A DNA stretch of 64,000 bases from contig NC_053040.3 of assembly GCF_002575655.3 (NCBI RefSeq), forward strand, positions 155,993,148-156,057,147, written 5' to 3'. Origin of the DNA: Aegilops tauschii subsp. strangulata. Lineage: Eukaryota; Streptophyta; Magnoliopsida; Poales; Poaceae. Within the stretch, counting starts at the first letter, position 1. Each line of letters starts with the position of its first letter. The notes beneath the pieces were generated by a model. It did not search any database, was not told the origin of the DNA, and saw nothing but the letters and a program-made list of their open reading frames with translations. A program made the position numbers and the translations under genes. Of the stretch, positions 40,961-51,911 are shown in pieces.

Positions 40961-42925
40961 ATGAAGATGCCTCGAAGCAAAGTTGTCCTCACCATCAAGG
41001 GGGACACCAAGGAGGCCGTGATGGCACTCAAGCCTGCCCTCAAGACCGCAGCGGCGGCGCAGCCCGTCGGCGCCGGTAGCCCCGAGGGCAAGGAGGCCGC
41101 GCCTACCAAGAAGAAGCAGCTGTTCACCCAAGACAAGGCAGAAACCAAGCAGGTGCCGGTCAACGAGGATGGGTCCTCAGGAGCCACCTTCACCATAGGT
41201 GCCGGCCTCAACCCCGGCCAAGAAGAGGCATTGGTGAAGTTCTTGCGCGCAAACAAGGATATATTCGCATGGGAGCCCAATCAGCTGGTGGGGGTTCCGA
41301 GAGAGGTGATCCAGCATCACTTAAGGGTATGCCCCAACGTGCACCCTATCAAGGAACGGGCGAGACGGCAATCTAAGGAGAATCAAGCCTTCATCGTCCA
41401 GGAGACCCGCAAGTTGGAGGCCGCGGGTGCCATTCGCGAGGTTCGATACCCCGAATGGCTAGCGAACCCCGTCGTAGTACCGAAGAAAGGCGGGAAGGAG
41501 CGAATGTGCGTCGACTTCACCAACCTCAACAAGGCCTGCCAGCAAGACCCGCTCCCTCTCCCACGCATCGACCAGATCGTCGACTCCACCGCCGAGTGTG
41601 ACTTGCTGTGCTTCCTGGATGCGTTCTCAGGGTATCACCAGATCAAGATGGCAGTGGAAGATGTAGAGAAGACAGCCTTCCTGACCCCGTGTGGGGTGTA
41701 CTGCTACACCTGCATGCCCTTCGGACTGCGCAACGCAGGAGCAACCTTCTAGCGGCTGATGCACATCGCCTTAGGGAGACAACTCGGGAGAAACACAGAG
41801 GCCTATGTCGACGACATCGTGGTGAAACCTCGGGAGGCGAGGACCCTGATCCAAGACCTAGAGGAGACCTTCCAGAGCCTGTGCCAGGTGAACTTGCGGC
41901 TTAACCCGGAGAAGTGTGTGTTCGGTGTCCCTTCCGGCAAATTGCTGGGATTCCTCGTGTCCCACCGAGGGATCGAGGTGAACCCGGAGAAGATCAAGGC
42001 CATTGAGGACATGAGCCCACCACAGACCCTCAGAGAAATGCAGAAGCTGGCCAGTCGGGTGACCGCATTGGGACGCTTCATCTCCAAACTAGGAGAGCGC
42101 GCCTTGCCCTTCTTCAAGCTGATGAAGAAGAAAGACCCATTTGAGTGGACCCCGGAGGCCGACCAGGCCTTCCAAGACCTCAAGAGATACCTAACTAGCC
42201 CACTGGTGATGGCGGCGCCACGACCTCTCGAGCCCCTAGTGCTCTACCTGGCCGCTACCCCGTACTCTGCCAGCGCAGCCCTGGTGGCGGTTCGCGAGGA
42301 GCACCAAGCCAAGGGCGCGCTGCGCCAAGCTACAGCTAAAATGATGCAAGATCAGGAAGGCGCTGCGAGAGCCGTAGCGGCGTCAACAGAAGACAAAGAT
42401 CGGCAGGACGACGTCACAGAGATCCCCGCAAGTGACCAGGTACCAGGAGTTCCACCACCTCAGGAGACGTCCGGGCCCCCGCAAGACACAAGCCTCTCCA
42501 ACGCGCCAACCCTTGTCGAGCACCCGGTGTATTTTGTCAGCACGGTGTTGCGGGACGCAAGGGCACGATATCCCATGCCTCAGAAGCTCCTGCTCGCACT
42601 CTTGGTGGCCTCGTGCAAGTTGCAGCACTACTTCCAGGGCCACCCCATCAAGGTCATCTCAGCCTACCCGTTGGAGAGAGTGCTTAGGAGAATGAACTCT
42701 GTTGGAAGGGTCGCTGAGTGGAACATCGAGCTGCAAGCATTCCAGTTGGAGTTCAGCACTACCCGGGTCATCAAGGGAGCCGCGCTCGCTGATTTTGTGG
42801 CGGAATGGACAGATGCCCCGATGGTTGAAGTAGGCGAAGACCAGTCCACCTCACCAGGAAGCGAGGCACAGGATGGCTGGGTCATGTATTTCGATGGCGC
42901 TTCGCGCATCAGGGCGCGGGGGCTG
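40961..42925 (+). pseudogene. Unit 2 reverse transcriptase and RNase H
   Basis: The frame continues from the protease through PVVVPKKGGKERMCVDFTNL and FLDAFSGYHQIKM to CMPFGLRNAGATF, then a TAG at 41,750-41,752 replaces CAG of unit 1 (34,225). It reopens with AYVDDIVVKPREA (catalytic YVDD) and LLGFLVSHRGIEVNPEKIKA, then RNase H with LVLYLAATPYSASAALV, reading through both positions that are stops in unit 1. At about 42,895-42,925 after MYFDGA the frame is lost, exactly as in unit 1. Confidence 0.88.
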
Positions 42926-44677
42926 GAGCAGTACTCATCTCGCCCGCTCAGGACAAGCTCTACTACACCGTGCAGCTCTGCTTTCAGCAGGGCGAGAAGG
43001 TCTCCAACAACATCGTAGAATACGAGGGCCTCATAGCTGGCCTGAAGGCCGCGGCAGCTCTGGGGGTGAAGCGCCTTGCTGTTAGGGGCGACTCGCAGCT
43101 CCTCGAGCAAAGTGTACGAGCCAAAGGACGAGCACATGGAGGCTTACCTCGCAGAAGTGCGTAAGATGGAAAAGCAGTTCATGGGACTGCAGGTGCAGCA
43201 TGTGCCCCGGGGCACCAACAAGGAAGCCGATGACATCGCCAGGAGGGTATCCAAGCGGCAGCCCCAGGAGCCTGGCGTCTTCGAGGAGCGGCTCTTCAAG
43301 CCGTCGGCGAAGCCAGCATTTTCAAGCATAGTTCAGCCTCGGGAGGAGCTCCCACAACCACCTGCCACGGGAACCCCAGCCTGTGGCCCAACCTCAGGAG
43401 CTCGCCTGCACTTGGCGCTAGAGCCTCAGGAGGAATGCTGGACCAAGGAATTCAAGGAGTACCTGATGCAAGGGACGCTACCGAAAAAGGAAGAGGACGC
43501 AGAGCGCGTGGCCCGGCAAGCCACGGCATACTGTATCCAGGATGGTGAGTTGTACAGAAAGCGACTGAATGATGTTTCGCTGCACTGCATTTCCAGTGAC
43601 CAGGGAAAGGAGTTGCTGGTTGACATACACGGCGGGGACTGCGGACACCACTCGTCGTCACGGACTCTCATCGGCAAGGTGTTCCGCAGTGGATTCTACT
43701 GGCCCAGGGCGCTCAATGACGCAACCGAGTTGGTGAAGTCCTGCAAAGCTTGCCAGATCCATGCCAAGCAGTTACATCAGCCAGCTCAGGGCCTCCAGAC
43801 CATACCACTCACGTGGCTGTTCGCAGTCTAGGGGCTGGATATCTTGGGCCCCTTCCCTCGGGCGCCAGGGGGCTACCGCTACCTGTACGTCGCCATCGAC
43901 AAGTTCACCAAGTGGGCGGAAGTGGAAGCTATACGCACCATCCCAGCCGGATCCGCGGTCAAGTTCATCAGGGGCATCGTGAGCCGTTTCGGAGTCCCCA
44001 ACCGCATCATTACTGATAACGGTTCGCAATTCACCAGTAACCTCTTCAAAACGTACGGTGCTAACCTTGGAACGCAGATCTGCTACGCTTTGGTGGCGCA
44101 CCCCAGGAGAAACGGTCAGGCCGAATGCGCCAACGCAGAGGTCCTGAGGGGCCTCAAGACCAGGACCTTCAAGAAGAAGCTTGAGGCTTGCGGCAGGGGC
44201 TGGTATGACAGGCTCCAGTCCGTGCTGTGGTCCATCCGCACCACCGCCACCAAGCCGACGGGCAAAACCCCGTTCTTCCTCGTCGACAGAGCTGAAGCGG
44301 TCCTCCCTCACGAAGTCAAACATCGCTCCGCCCGAGTCCTAGCGTTTGATGAAGCACGGTAGGGCGCCTTGCAGGGGATGGACCTCGTGCTAGGGGAGGA
44401 ACGCCGCCGTGAGTCTGCACTAAGGGCGGCAAGGTACCAGCAGACGCTGCGGCGATACCACTGCCGCAACATCCGCTCCAGGACGCTCGAGACGGGTGAC
44501 CTTGTCCTGAGGTGGGTCCTCTCCAGGGAAGGGCTGCATAAGCTTTCACGCATGTGGGAGGGCCCGTTCAAGGTCGTCCACATCTCCAGGCCTGGCACCG
44601 TGCGCCTAGAGACGCAGGACGGGGTGCCCATCCAGAACGCCTGGAACATCCAGCACCTCCGGAAGTTCTACCCATGA
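42926..44677 (+). pseudogene. Unit 2 second RNase H segment and integrase
   Basis: The second RNase H segment (FQQGEKVSNNIVEYEGLIAG) runs to LAVRGDSQLLE, where 11 bp are missing relative to unit 1 (around 43,104) and the frame shifts. The integrase zinc region and the shared TAG at 43,829-43,831 follow. The integrase core has FTKWAEVEAIRTIPAG, VPNRIITDNGSQFTSN (Asp retained at 44,014-44,016) and HPRRNGQAECANAEV, so Asp and Glu of the triad are present. A private TAG at 44,360-44,362 replaces CAG. The last part (GPFKVVHISRPGTVRLETQD, HLRKFYP) is open to TGA at 44,677. Confidence 0.88.
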
Positions 44678-45561
44678 AGAAAGGCCCAGTGCCTATGAAG
44701 AAGGCCCAGTGCCTGTGAAGAAAGGCCCAGTGCGTGTGAAGAAGGCCCTGCGCCTGTGAAGAATCGCCGCCCGTGACACTCTCACGTAATATTGAGTGGG
44801 GTTGTACACGCCCCGGAGTCTTCGGAGAGCCACCCTCGGGCCTCGGGGGCTCCCACCCACGCCTAGTGGCAGCACTTAGCTCCGCGCTGGTGAGAAGACT
44901 TGAAGACTAGATTAGGTGCCGGACGTGGCTTTTCATTTGCTTTCCGCAGTTGGCTTGTTTTCTCTTAATCGAAGTTGCTTCTAGCGTTCCTTGCTGATTT
45001 GGTTCCGTTTCCTGCTATTCCCGACTTCAGTTCGCCTGTGTTCTCTCCCTCGTATACCTCGCGAGGGGGCTAGGCAGGTGCCCTCGCGAGCGTTTTTTCC
45101 TTCTGTCCCTCTGCCTTCGGTCTGTTTTCTCGCGAAGCACCCTCATTCGAGCCCACAAGCTGGCGCGCCTCTCCTAATACGTGCCCCTCGGGTACCGCGA
45201 TATGAAGTGCTAGGTCAAGGCTCGGGCGAACGACAAGTCTCCTAGCGAGCTTCCTAACAAATTTTCTGCAGATCTTGAGCAGCTACTAAGCCAAGACAAG
45301 CACAAGGAAACAAGTGCCCTGCGAAGAGGAGGCGGCTTGGCGAGGCAGCCCCGAACACGCCAAGCTAAGTTATCTCTGCACCAAACAAACGACACAACAC
45401 GGAAACAACAAGCATAGCGCAATAATCAAGGAACCACCGTTCGATACACGCCCCTCCGGGCCCATACTGGTTTCATTTTTGATGCGGGAAGGGAAAGAAG
45501 AGCAAAACAAAAGCAGCGTTGCAGTGATCCATGGGGGCAGGCCCCTGGCGACGTCTCGAGC
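44678..45561. other. Unit 2 post-pol non-coding spacer with about 20-bp repeats
   Basis: It begins with GAAGAAAGGCCCAGTGCCTA-type repeats (44,675-44,762) and matches 37,164-38,134 of unit 1 closely. No gene is supported. Confidence 0.6.
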
Positions 45562-46353
45562 CTAGCCGGATCCCTCCTCGCGCTTCACGGAGGCGCGACG
45601 ACAGGACGACCCGCTACCACCTTCGAAGCGAGCGCGACGGCGTGGTGGCTGGTCGTAGCCGCCGCTCCTGGAGCCTTCGCCAAGAGAAGAGCCCCTATAG
45701 CTGGATGAGGCGCGGCCGGCAGGCTCGCCCTCGCCCTCGTCACGGCCGTCGCCAAGACCGAGCACCTCCTCGCCGTCGTTCGTCTCGGGGCAGCACCCGG
45801 CGCGGCGACCATCTTCCCCAAACACCCTCGCATAGAGGGTCGCATCACCCTCGTAATTGAAGTGGAGGCTGCACCGCCTGCCCAGGCCGCGCGCGCGAGC
45901 GAACATCTGCAAACCGCGGGCCAGGGCTATGTTGCCCACGGCGGAGACCTTGACCACGACCCAGGTGGCCCTGCTGCAGCAGCCGTCCGCCTGTAGCCAG
46001 AGCCCGCCTGGACCAGAGGCCGGCAGCTCTTCGACGAAGGAGCGGGGGAGCTGAAGCCAGCTGCCGGCCGGATCCTCCGACCAGACGACGAACTCCGGCA
46101 GCACCTCCGTCAAGTGAAAGCGCGGCCGGGGAGGCCGCGCCACCACGGCACGCCTCCCCTCATAGATGGGGCTGCCACGATCAGAGCGACCCCCGCCGCG
46201 CGCAGCGGCGCCACCCCAGGAGCGGGGAGTCGCGGCGCGAGTCATGGTGTGTTTGCGGGGACGACCGCGTCCCCGCTTGGGCGCCGTGGAGCCGGGCCCT
46301 TCGCGAGGGGCCTTTCCTTTCTCTGCGGCGGAGAACCTCTTCGACGGCGCCAT
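45562..46353 (-). CDS. Antisense AT-hook/B3-like protein, unit 2 (full frame)
   Basis: From the ATG at 46,353 on the minus strand 263 codons are open to 45,562. Order: MAPSKRFSAAEKGKAPREG; an AT-hook core (KRGRGRPRKHT, with the canonical GRP); an Arg/Gly/Ala-rich spacer; a B3-like region (WLQLPRSFVEELPASG, WVVVKVSAVGNIALARGLQM, FNYEGDATLYARVFGEDGRR); an acidic Gly/Asp-rich segment (VLGLGDGRDEGEGEP); and a basic Ser/Arg-rich tail (QPPRRRARFEGG). No stop or frameshift is present, while the sense genes of the same unit are all broken. An in-frame extension upstream of the ATG is hydrophobic and less likely to be used. A TATA-like box lies about 78 bp upstream. It would be a nuclear DNA-binding protein if expressed. 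Confidence 0.7.
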   Translation of the reverse strand: MAPSKRFSAAEKGKAPREGPGSTAPKRGRGRPRKHTMTRAATPRSWGGAAARGGGRSDRGSPIYEGRRAVVARPPRPRFHLTEVLPEFVVWSEDPAGSWLQLPRSFVEELPASGPGGLWLQADGCCSRATWVVVKVSAVGNIALARGLQMFARARGLGRRCSLHFNYEGDATLYARVFGEDGRRAGCCPETNDGEEVLGLGDGRDEGEGEPAGRASSSYRGSSLGEGSRSGGYDQPPRRRARFEGGSGSSCRRASVKREEGSG

Positions 46354-46430
46354 TGGAGTCGGCAATGGGCGGAGAAGAAGAAGCAAGCGAACAAGGAAGA
46401 GATGGGCGATGGGGGCTCTGCCCCCTCCTC

Positions 46431-46437
46431 ATATATA
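46431..46437 (-). promoter_or_regulatory. TATA-like box upstream of the antisense frame, unit 2
   Basis: TATATAT on the minus strand in CGCTATATATGAGGAG, at the same distance from the ATG as in unit 1. Confidence 0.5.
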
Positions 46438-46677
46438 GCGAAAGAAGGCCAACGGCGCCCCCACGATCACAGGTAATGATGGTTTTCCTTGCATGTCGCA
46501 GGGACTTGTCAAGTCGGGCAGTTGCCGAGGCGGCGTGGGGAAGCGGAGACGCCCACGTCCAATCAACCGCCACGCGTCAACCAAGGCCGCATGCTTTGGG
46601 TGCCCGCGGCGCTCCGCGCTTGACCTTTGGCTTCGCCTTGAAGCCAAGCCCGAGTGTGCCTTGGGCCCGGGGGCTAC

Positions 46678-47516
46678 TGTCGGTGTTCTGGGAACGGGGG
46701 TCCCCAGACTTGCCTACCTGCGGCCCATGGCATGGCTGTGCTACCAGGCCCGTACGGCGCACCTTCATCAACGAGGCATTCAAGACCCTCACGAGGGGCC
46801 AAGCCTCGCGGGGCGGATGACAGAAGACCTCCTTAGGAGCGGCCTCACCAGGCTGCCTCGCGAGGAGCGGAGATATCAAGGAAGGGCAAACCTCGCGAGG
46901 CTCTCGTGACGTGAGCCATGACAATCATGACGTGAGTAGCGTCCTTGTTTCCTCTCTGGTGCTAAGGGGGAAAGCGCAAGCGCGGAGTACCGAGGCATCA
47001 GGCAAAGGTTTCCATATTGGTGCAACGAGACCAAGACCAGCAGGACGGCAGGACGGAGGTCACCATGGAGACCAAGACCGCTTTTGTCAGGATAAGCTGT
47101 ACTAGCTGTCCCCTTTCAAATTGGCCACCATTGTTGGCTCCCTTCCCGCTCAATATTTGGGGAGAGGACCAGGGCCTATATAAGTAGAACTAGCCACCGC
47201 AATAGAGGCATCTAGCTTTGAGCCAATCCTTAGCCACACACTGAGCACAAGAACACCTCAACCTCAGGAGGTTGTTCTTCCCCTTGTACTGTTGTTCATC
47301 AGCCCAAGAGGAAATCCACCACCACCACACTAGAGTAGGGTATTACACCACAACGGTGGCCCGAACCAGTATAAACCTTGTGTCTTTGTGTTGTGAGATC
47401 GCCGAGTTCGTCCGCGAGATCTTAGAGAGCTAGGGCGTAGATCGGTAGGGAGGAAATCTTCGCGCGCACCCAAGTGTTCGAACCTTGAGGGTTTTGCCGG
47501 AACCCGTGATCCGACA
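46678..47516 (+). repeat. Gypsy LTR 3 (outer right), 839 bp
   Basis: Starts TGTCGGTGTTCTGGG and ends CCGTGATCCGACA. It is shorter than the other two because of two internal deletions: near 46,925-46,940 (the GGCGGGCGCCAGCGCGC block of LTR 1 is missing) and near 47,072 (the CATCATCACCAGAGCC block is missing). The TATA box is at 47,177-47,183. Confidence 0.93.
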
Positions 47517-47521
47517 GAACC
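47517..47521. repeat. Target-site duplication GAACC, right
   Basis: Identical to 31,617-31,621 and directly after the CA end of LTR 3. Confidence 0.95.
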
Positions 47522-47991
47522 GAAGAGAATACTGCGGCCCTAGCAGCCGAAGACCACACCGGCCCATATAGGCCCGGATGTTGACCCGCCATAAAGGCAG
47601 GCGACAATAGTAAATTGGTTATCCTGTTCCCTGTCATGGGAGCCCGCATGCGTTTTCCGCGAATAGGGATACGCGCCCCACGGCACGCCCACTTTATTCG
47701 CGCTCCATGTGCCTCATCAGCACAATTTTGCACTCAAAATACCATGGGACGCCGTCAGGCATACAATAACAAATCCGAAGTAAATGTTCAATTAAACCCA
47801 AACTTTGGAAGTACCTCATCTTCGGACGACCCGGGGACCAATTCCGAACACCCCCAAGCATAAAGCTTCATCGGCAGGGTTCTGACCCATCAAGGTTTTA
47901 TCAAAGGTCCCAACCCCCACCTATCAGAAGCAAAGGCGCAGATGTGCAGCAGGGCACAGTGCAGGCTTCAACTCACGCATCAAGGCCCTGC
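47522..47991 (+). pseudogene. Older Gypsy element, continuation after the nested insertion
   Basis: If one GAACC copy is discounted, the frame reading NT-stop-HSLR before 31,621 continues as TEENTAALAAEDHT from 47,519. This is the position expected just after the protease region of a Tat-like polyprotein, where the left flank has KMPGPSGVLT. A stop follows within about 20 codons, and the rest to 47,991 has no recognisable domain. The segment is then cut by the LARD-type LTR at 47,992. Confidence 0.75.
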
Positions 47992-50900
47992 TGTCAGGAC
48001 CCCGATCCTAAGTCACACCGATCTAGCATGTAACACATCATATCACTTTGCGACCTCACGCACGGTACTCCCACGGGTGCCAGCTTACCTGGCCCGGGAC
48101 CGTTTGCGCCTTTTGGCTCACGTATATGATAGTGTCGCTAGCATCCATATGACAGAGAACCCGGGCTGACATGACTAGTCGTAAACCAAAAGTGACACTA
48201 ACTTACAGGGACAGGCATACATGACCCAACAACGAACGTGTCGATCATCAACGTATGAACCCAAGTCGTAGCAAGCTACAAGGACTTCAAGGAACAACGT
48301 GTGACATTTCCCCGAAGGGACAGACACAGGAACGAAGAAGGACACATGCCGGCCAGCCTAAGTGTTCCGGAGCAATAGCAAGCTACCATGGCTCAGTGGA
48401 AGCACTAGGAGACATTTCCCCATAAGAGAGGCTACCAAGAATAAACAACTAGGTTGTCGGATCCCACACATACCAAGCATTTCAAATCATGCACACAATA
48501 TGCTCGATATGTTTAAATACAACATGGCATCACAACAAAACTCTATGACTCAAAGTATTTATTCAGAAGGCTCCGAAGAGTCAGATATTACAAACATGGG
48601 TCTGATGACCCAGCATTCAAGTCATACAAGCAATAAGCACATGCGGAAGCTTAACTTGTCTGAGTACAGACAACTACAAATGAAAAAGGCTGAGAAGCCT
48701 GACTATCTACAAGACCCTGCCGAGGGCACAAGACCGTAGCTGAGGTAACAGGCTAAATGTTGAAGTCCCCGCGGAACTACTAGTGAGACTGAAGTCTCTC
48801 AGCAAAAACATAAATTAAGCAAACGTGAGTACAATTGTACCCAGCAAGACTTACATCAGAACTAGCTACATATGCATCAGTATCAACAAAGGGATGGTGG
48901 GGTTTAACTGCAGCAAGCCAGCTTTGACTCAGTGGCTATCCTGAACTACGTCTGCAAGTAACTCTTTTGGGGTGGCGCACACGAGTCCACATATTCACCA
49001 AATCAATACACTACTATGGATCCGCTCCCGTCTCACTACGAGAACGCCATCCATAGCACTCACGCTTATCTTGCGCATTTTAGAGTATCCACTTTCACTT
49101 TTCTATGAACCGTATAAGCAACCAAGTAGTCCTTTACTGTGGACGCGGCTATTCGAATAGATGATGTTAACCCTGCAGGGGTGTACTTCTTCAGACACGC
49201 TCTCGCCACTTACCGCCATGTAACCGTCATGTATCTCGGCAACCTTCAAGCGGAAGCCTAGCGAGGGTGTCGGCCATGACCTGACTAACCACACAAGTCC
49301 CTTGTCCTGGTTTATCACCTATTCAGGTTCCATCCGCAGGGAGTCCGGCCGAGGTTTCCACTACGGCCCGAAACGTTGGGTGCAGGGTTCCCGAGTCACC
49401 AAACAGGTGACTCGGTACACCGAGCCACGTGCCTACCGCATCACAGCCTACCCCTCGGGTCAGCGCTGCGCACGGCCTCCAGCATGCTACAAACACCAGA
49501 AACTACTTGCAACTCCTGGACAGAGGACAGGGGCGGTTAATAAGTCGAGAGAGTCAATTAAGGATCCCAATGTGTGGTAGTAGCTGATCTTAAATCACAC
49601 ATACAGATCTCAGTTCCTAAGGATGGTTCCAATGAAACAACCCACCATGTACTCCTACATGGCCTCTTATCGATACCTTTAACAAATCGTGTTCACACAC
49701 TTAGCTGTCAATAGTAGGACATGTTCACACACCTCCAGTTCATCCCCGATGAATCAGACCTGACTCAACTCTAAGCAGTAGCAGGCATGACAACAAGCAT
49801 GAATGAGTACGCACACCAGGGCTCAAACAACTCCTACTCATGCTAGTGGGTTTCATCTATTTACTGTGGCAATGACAGGTCATGAAGAGGAAAGGGGTTC
49901 AACTACCGCAGCATGTAACAGATGAATCATTGTTGTCCTAATGCAGTAAAAGAGAGTAGGAGCGAGAGAGTGGGATTGCATCGGAATGAACAAGGGGGGT
50001 TTTGCTTGCCTAGCCCTTCTGAAGATAGTATAGTTCTTCATCGGTGTCATCGATCATATCGTCGGAACGTTGTCTACTGAGAGGGGACAAACACCGGCAA
50101 AAAAGAAAGAACACAAATCAATGCAATGCAACAATACGATGCATGATCATGACATGGCAATATGATGTGATTTGAGCTAATGCAACTAGCAACCAGATTA
50201 AATGAAGTTGGTTTGAACCCAAGGTTCAAATTCAAACTCCATATGTGGATATTCAAATGCCATTTATTTAATTTGTCCTAAACAGAAGCCACAAGTTGTT
50301 CTAACATGCATGGAAAAGGTGCAGATGGATAGATTGGATTTTTCTGATGATTTTTCATATATAAATTACACCATTTATACTTATGGTTGAATTTCTATGA
50401 ATTTTTGAAGTTCAAACTAATTTCTGGAATTTCCTGGATTATTTTTAGTCCAGAAAATGATTAACTGCATCAGCATTGTGTAAGCATGATGTCAGCAGGT
50501 CAAAGGGGCTGGTCCAAGTCAAACCTGATAGTGGGCCCCTCGCATCAGTGACACAGGGACTAAACTGGTTTAACTAAACTTAACTAAAGTTAGTTAAGGC
50601 GTGGGGCCCATATGTCAGTGACTAGGGAGGGTAGTTAGTGACCTAATTAGTTTTAGCCTAATTTGACACGTCAGCCGGCCGGGGTTAGGCCGCCGGCAAC
50701 CTCAACCATGGCGGAGGCACGCCGGAATCTCTGTTCTGGCGACCATTCGTCGCGCGGATGGATTCTACGGGACCCCGGGGATGCGCCGCGTCCAACGGTG
50801 CCACTTGTTGGTCGCGTAGTCGCCTGAGCTGATGACGATGAGCACATACGTGGCGACGACATTGCCGGAGTTCAGGAGCTCTCGGCTCCGGAGGCTAAGC

Positions 50901-51911
50901 TAGCTAGGGGACGTGGTCGGCAACGGGGCGAGGGGGGTTTCGAATGGGGGCTCACCGTGAGTCTGTTGGGAAGGTCAGTGCGCTCGGGGGCACTTGGGTC
51001 AAAGCGGATCGATGGCGATGAACCGCAGCAGCCGAGGACAAAGATGACGATGGTGGCAACGTTGTAGGGTGCTCGAGGATGCGTGGCTCGTCTGGGATGA
51101 TGCAGACGACGAGGCGTAGCCGATGGTCACGGCGGTTGGTCAAGGGACGGGCGGTGAGCGCGGGGGCAGTGAGCGGCGGTGATGGACGTGTTCGGGTCCG
51201 AGATGCGGAGCGATGGAGAGGCGGGGAACGGGGACGAGAGTGAGAAGGTGGGGCTTGGGGAAGTGCGTGGCGTTCCAGCCAGCTCCAGGCGGTCGGCGGC
51301 AAGCAGGAGGTGGCGCGCGCGTGTGCGTGCATGGTGGCCACACGCCCTCCTACCTACTGGTAGGAGGTTGAAGACGGTGGCGGCTGCGGTGGGCTGGGCC
51401 AGCAGTAGTTGGGCCAGGTGGGCTGCGAGGTGAGCGGCTGGTAAGTCTGTTCCTTTCTCTCTCTCTCTCTCTTATTTGTTTCTATTTTCTAATTTCTGAC
51501 ATTTGTTTCTGATTTAAAAAAATACTAAATCAATTTGTTTTCTTCTGAGAATTTTTGTAGGGACTAGTTGGACTATTCCAAAACCCCTCACAAATTCTCA
51601 GAATTATTGGACACATATTAATATATAGCAAATATAAATCCAATGCAAATAGTTATTGCATTAACTCCAAATGCCCAAAATAAATATTCATGAGCTCCTA
51701 AAAATATGGGTTTGAATTTTACCTCTGGCCAATATTTTCAGAGAGAAACATGAACATCTTCTTGGACCTATTTGAAGCAATTTTTATCTTGATCATTTCC
51801 AGAAATAATTTCTGAGGCTTTCACATGTCCCCATTTCAAATTCATTGAAATTTAAACATGATGCGCACATGACTAGCTAGTCTAGGTCATACTAGAACTA
51901 GTGATGTGACA
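47992..51911 (-). repeat. LARD-type LTR 1, 3,920 bp
   Basis: On the minus strand it starts TGTCACATCACTAGTTCTAG and ends GGATCGGGGTCCTGACA, with TGTCA/TGACA inverted ends. It holds a (CT)n tract at 51,454-51,472 and a GC-rich block (50,690-51,440) with several overlapping frames on both strands but no known protein. It acts as 3' LTR of the unit at 51,912-55,350. Confidence 0.92.

Larger units (their letters stand above)
31622..47516 (+). mobile_element. Tandem Tat-like Ty3/Gypsy element: LTR-internal-LTR-internal-LTR
   Basis: Three LTRs (31,622-32,508; 39,165-40,051; 46,678-47,516) alternate with two homologous internal regions (32,509-39,164 and 40,052-46,677) in one orientation. Unit periods are 7,543 and 7,513 bp. 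The outer ends share the 5-bp duplication GAACC. Domain order is gag remnant, protease, reverse transcriptase, RNase H, second RNase H-like segment, integrase, with no chromodomain, then an antisense reading frame before the 3' LTR. The dual RNase H segment and the antisense frame point to the Tat lineage. Unequal recombination between the two LTRs of sister or homologous copies would produce this structure, the reciprocal of a solo LTR. Confidence 0.93.

Noticed and set aside
31622..46677. The second Gypsy unit as an assembly duplication
   Set aside because: The units differ by many substitutions, an 11-bp deletion, different stops and two LTR deletions, and the outer GAACC duplication is perfect.
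48478..48739. A 79-125 codon frame inside the LARD LTRs, repeated at 55,860-56,099 and 63,800 onward
   Set aside because: The three copies are similar only because the LTRs are. In the diverged LTR at 2.7-3.0 kb the frame is shifted and most differences change residues, so there is no sign of selection for a protein.
50690..51440. GC-rich frames of 60-130 codons in the LARD LTRs (also 58.0-59.4 kb)
   Set aside because: They overlap on both strands, have no known domain, and are interrupted by the MITE in the middle LTR.
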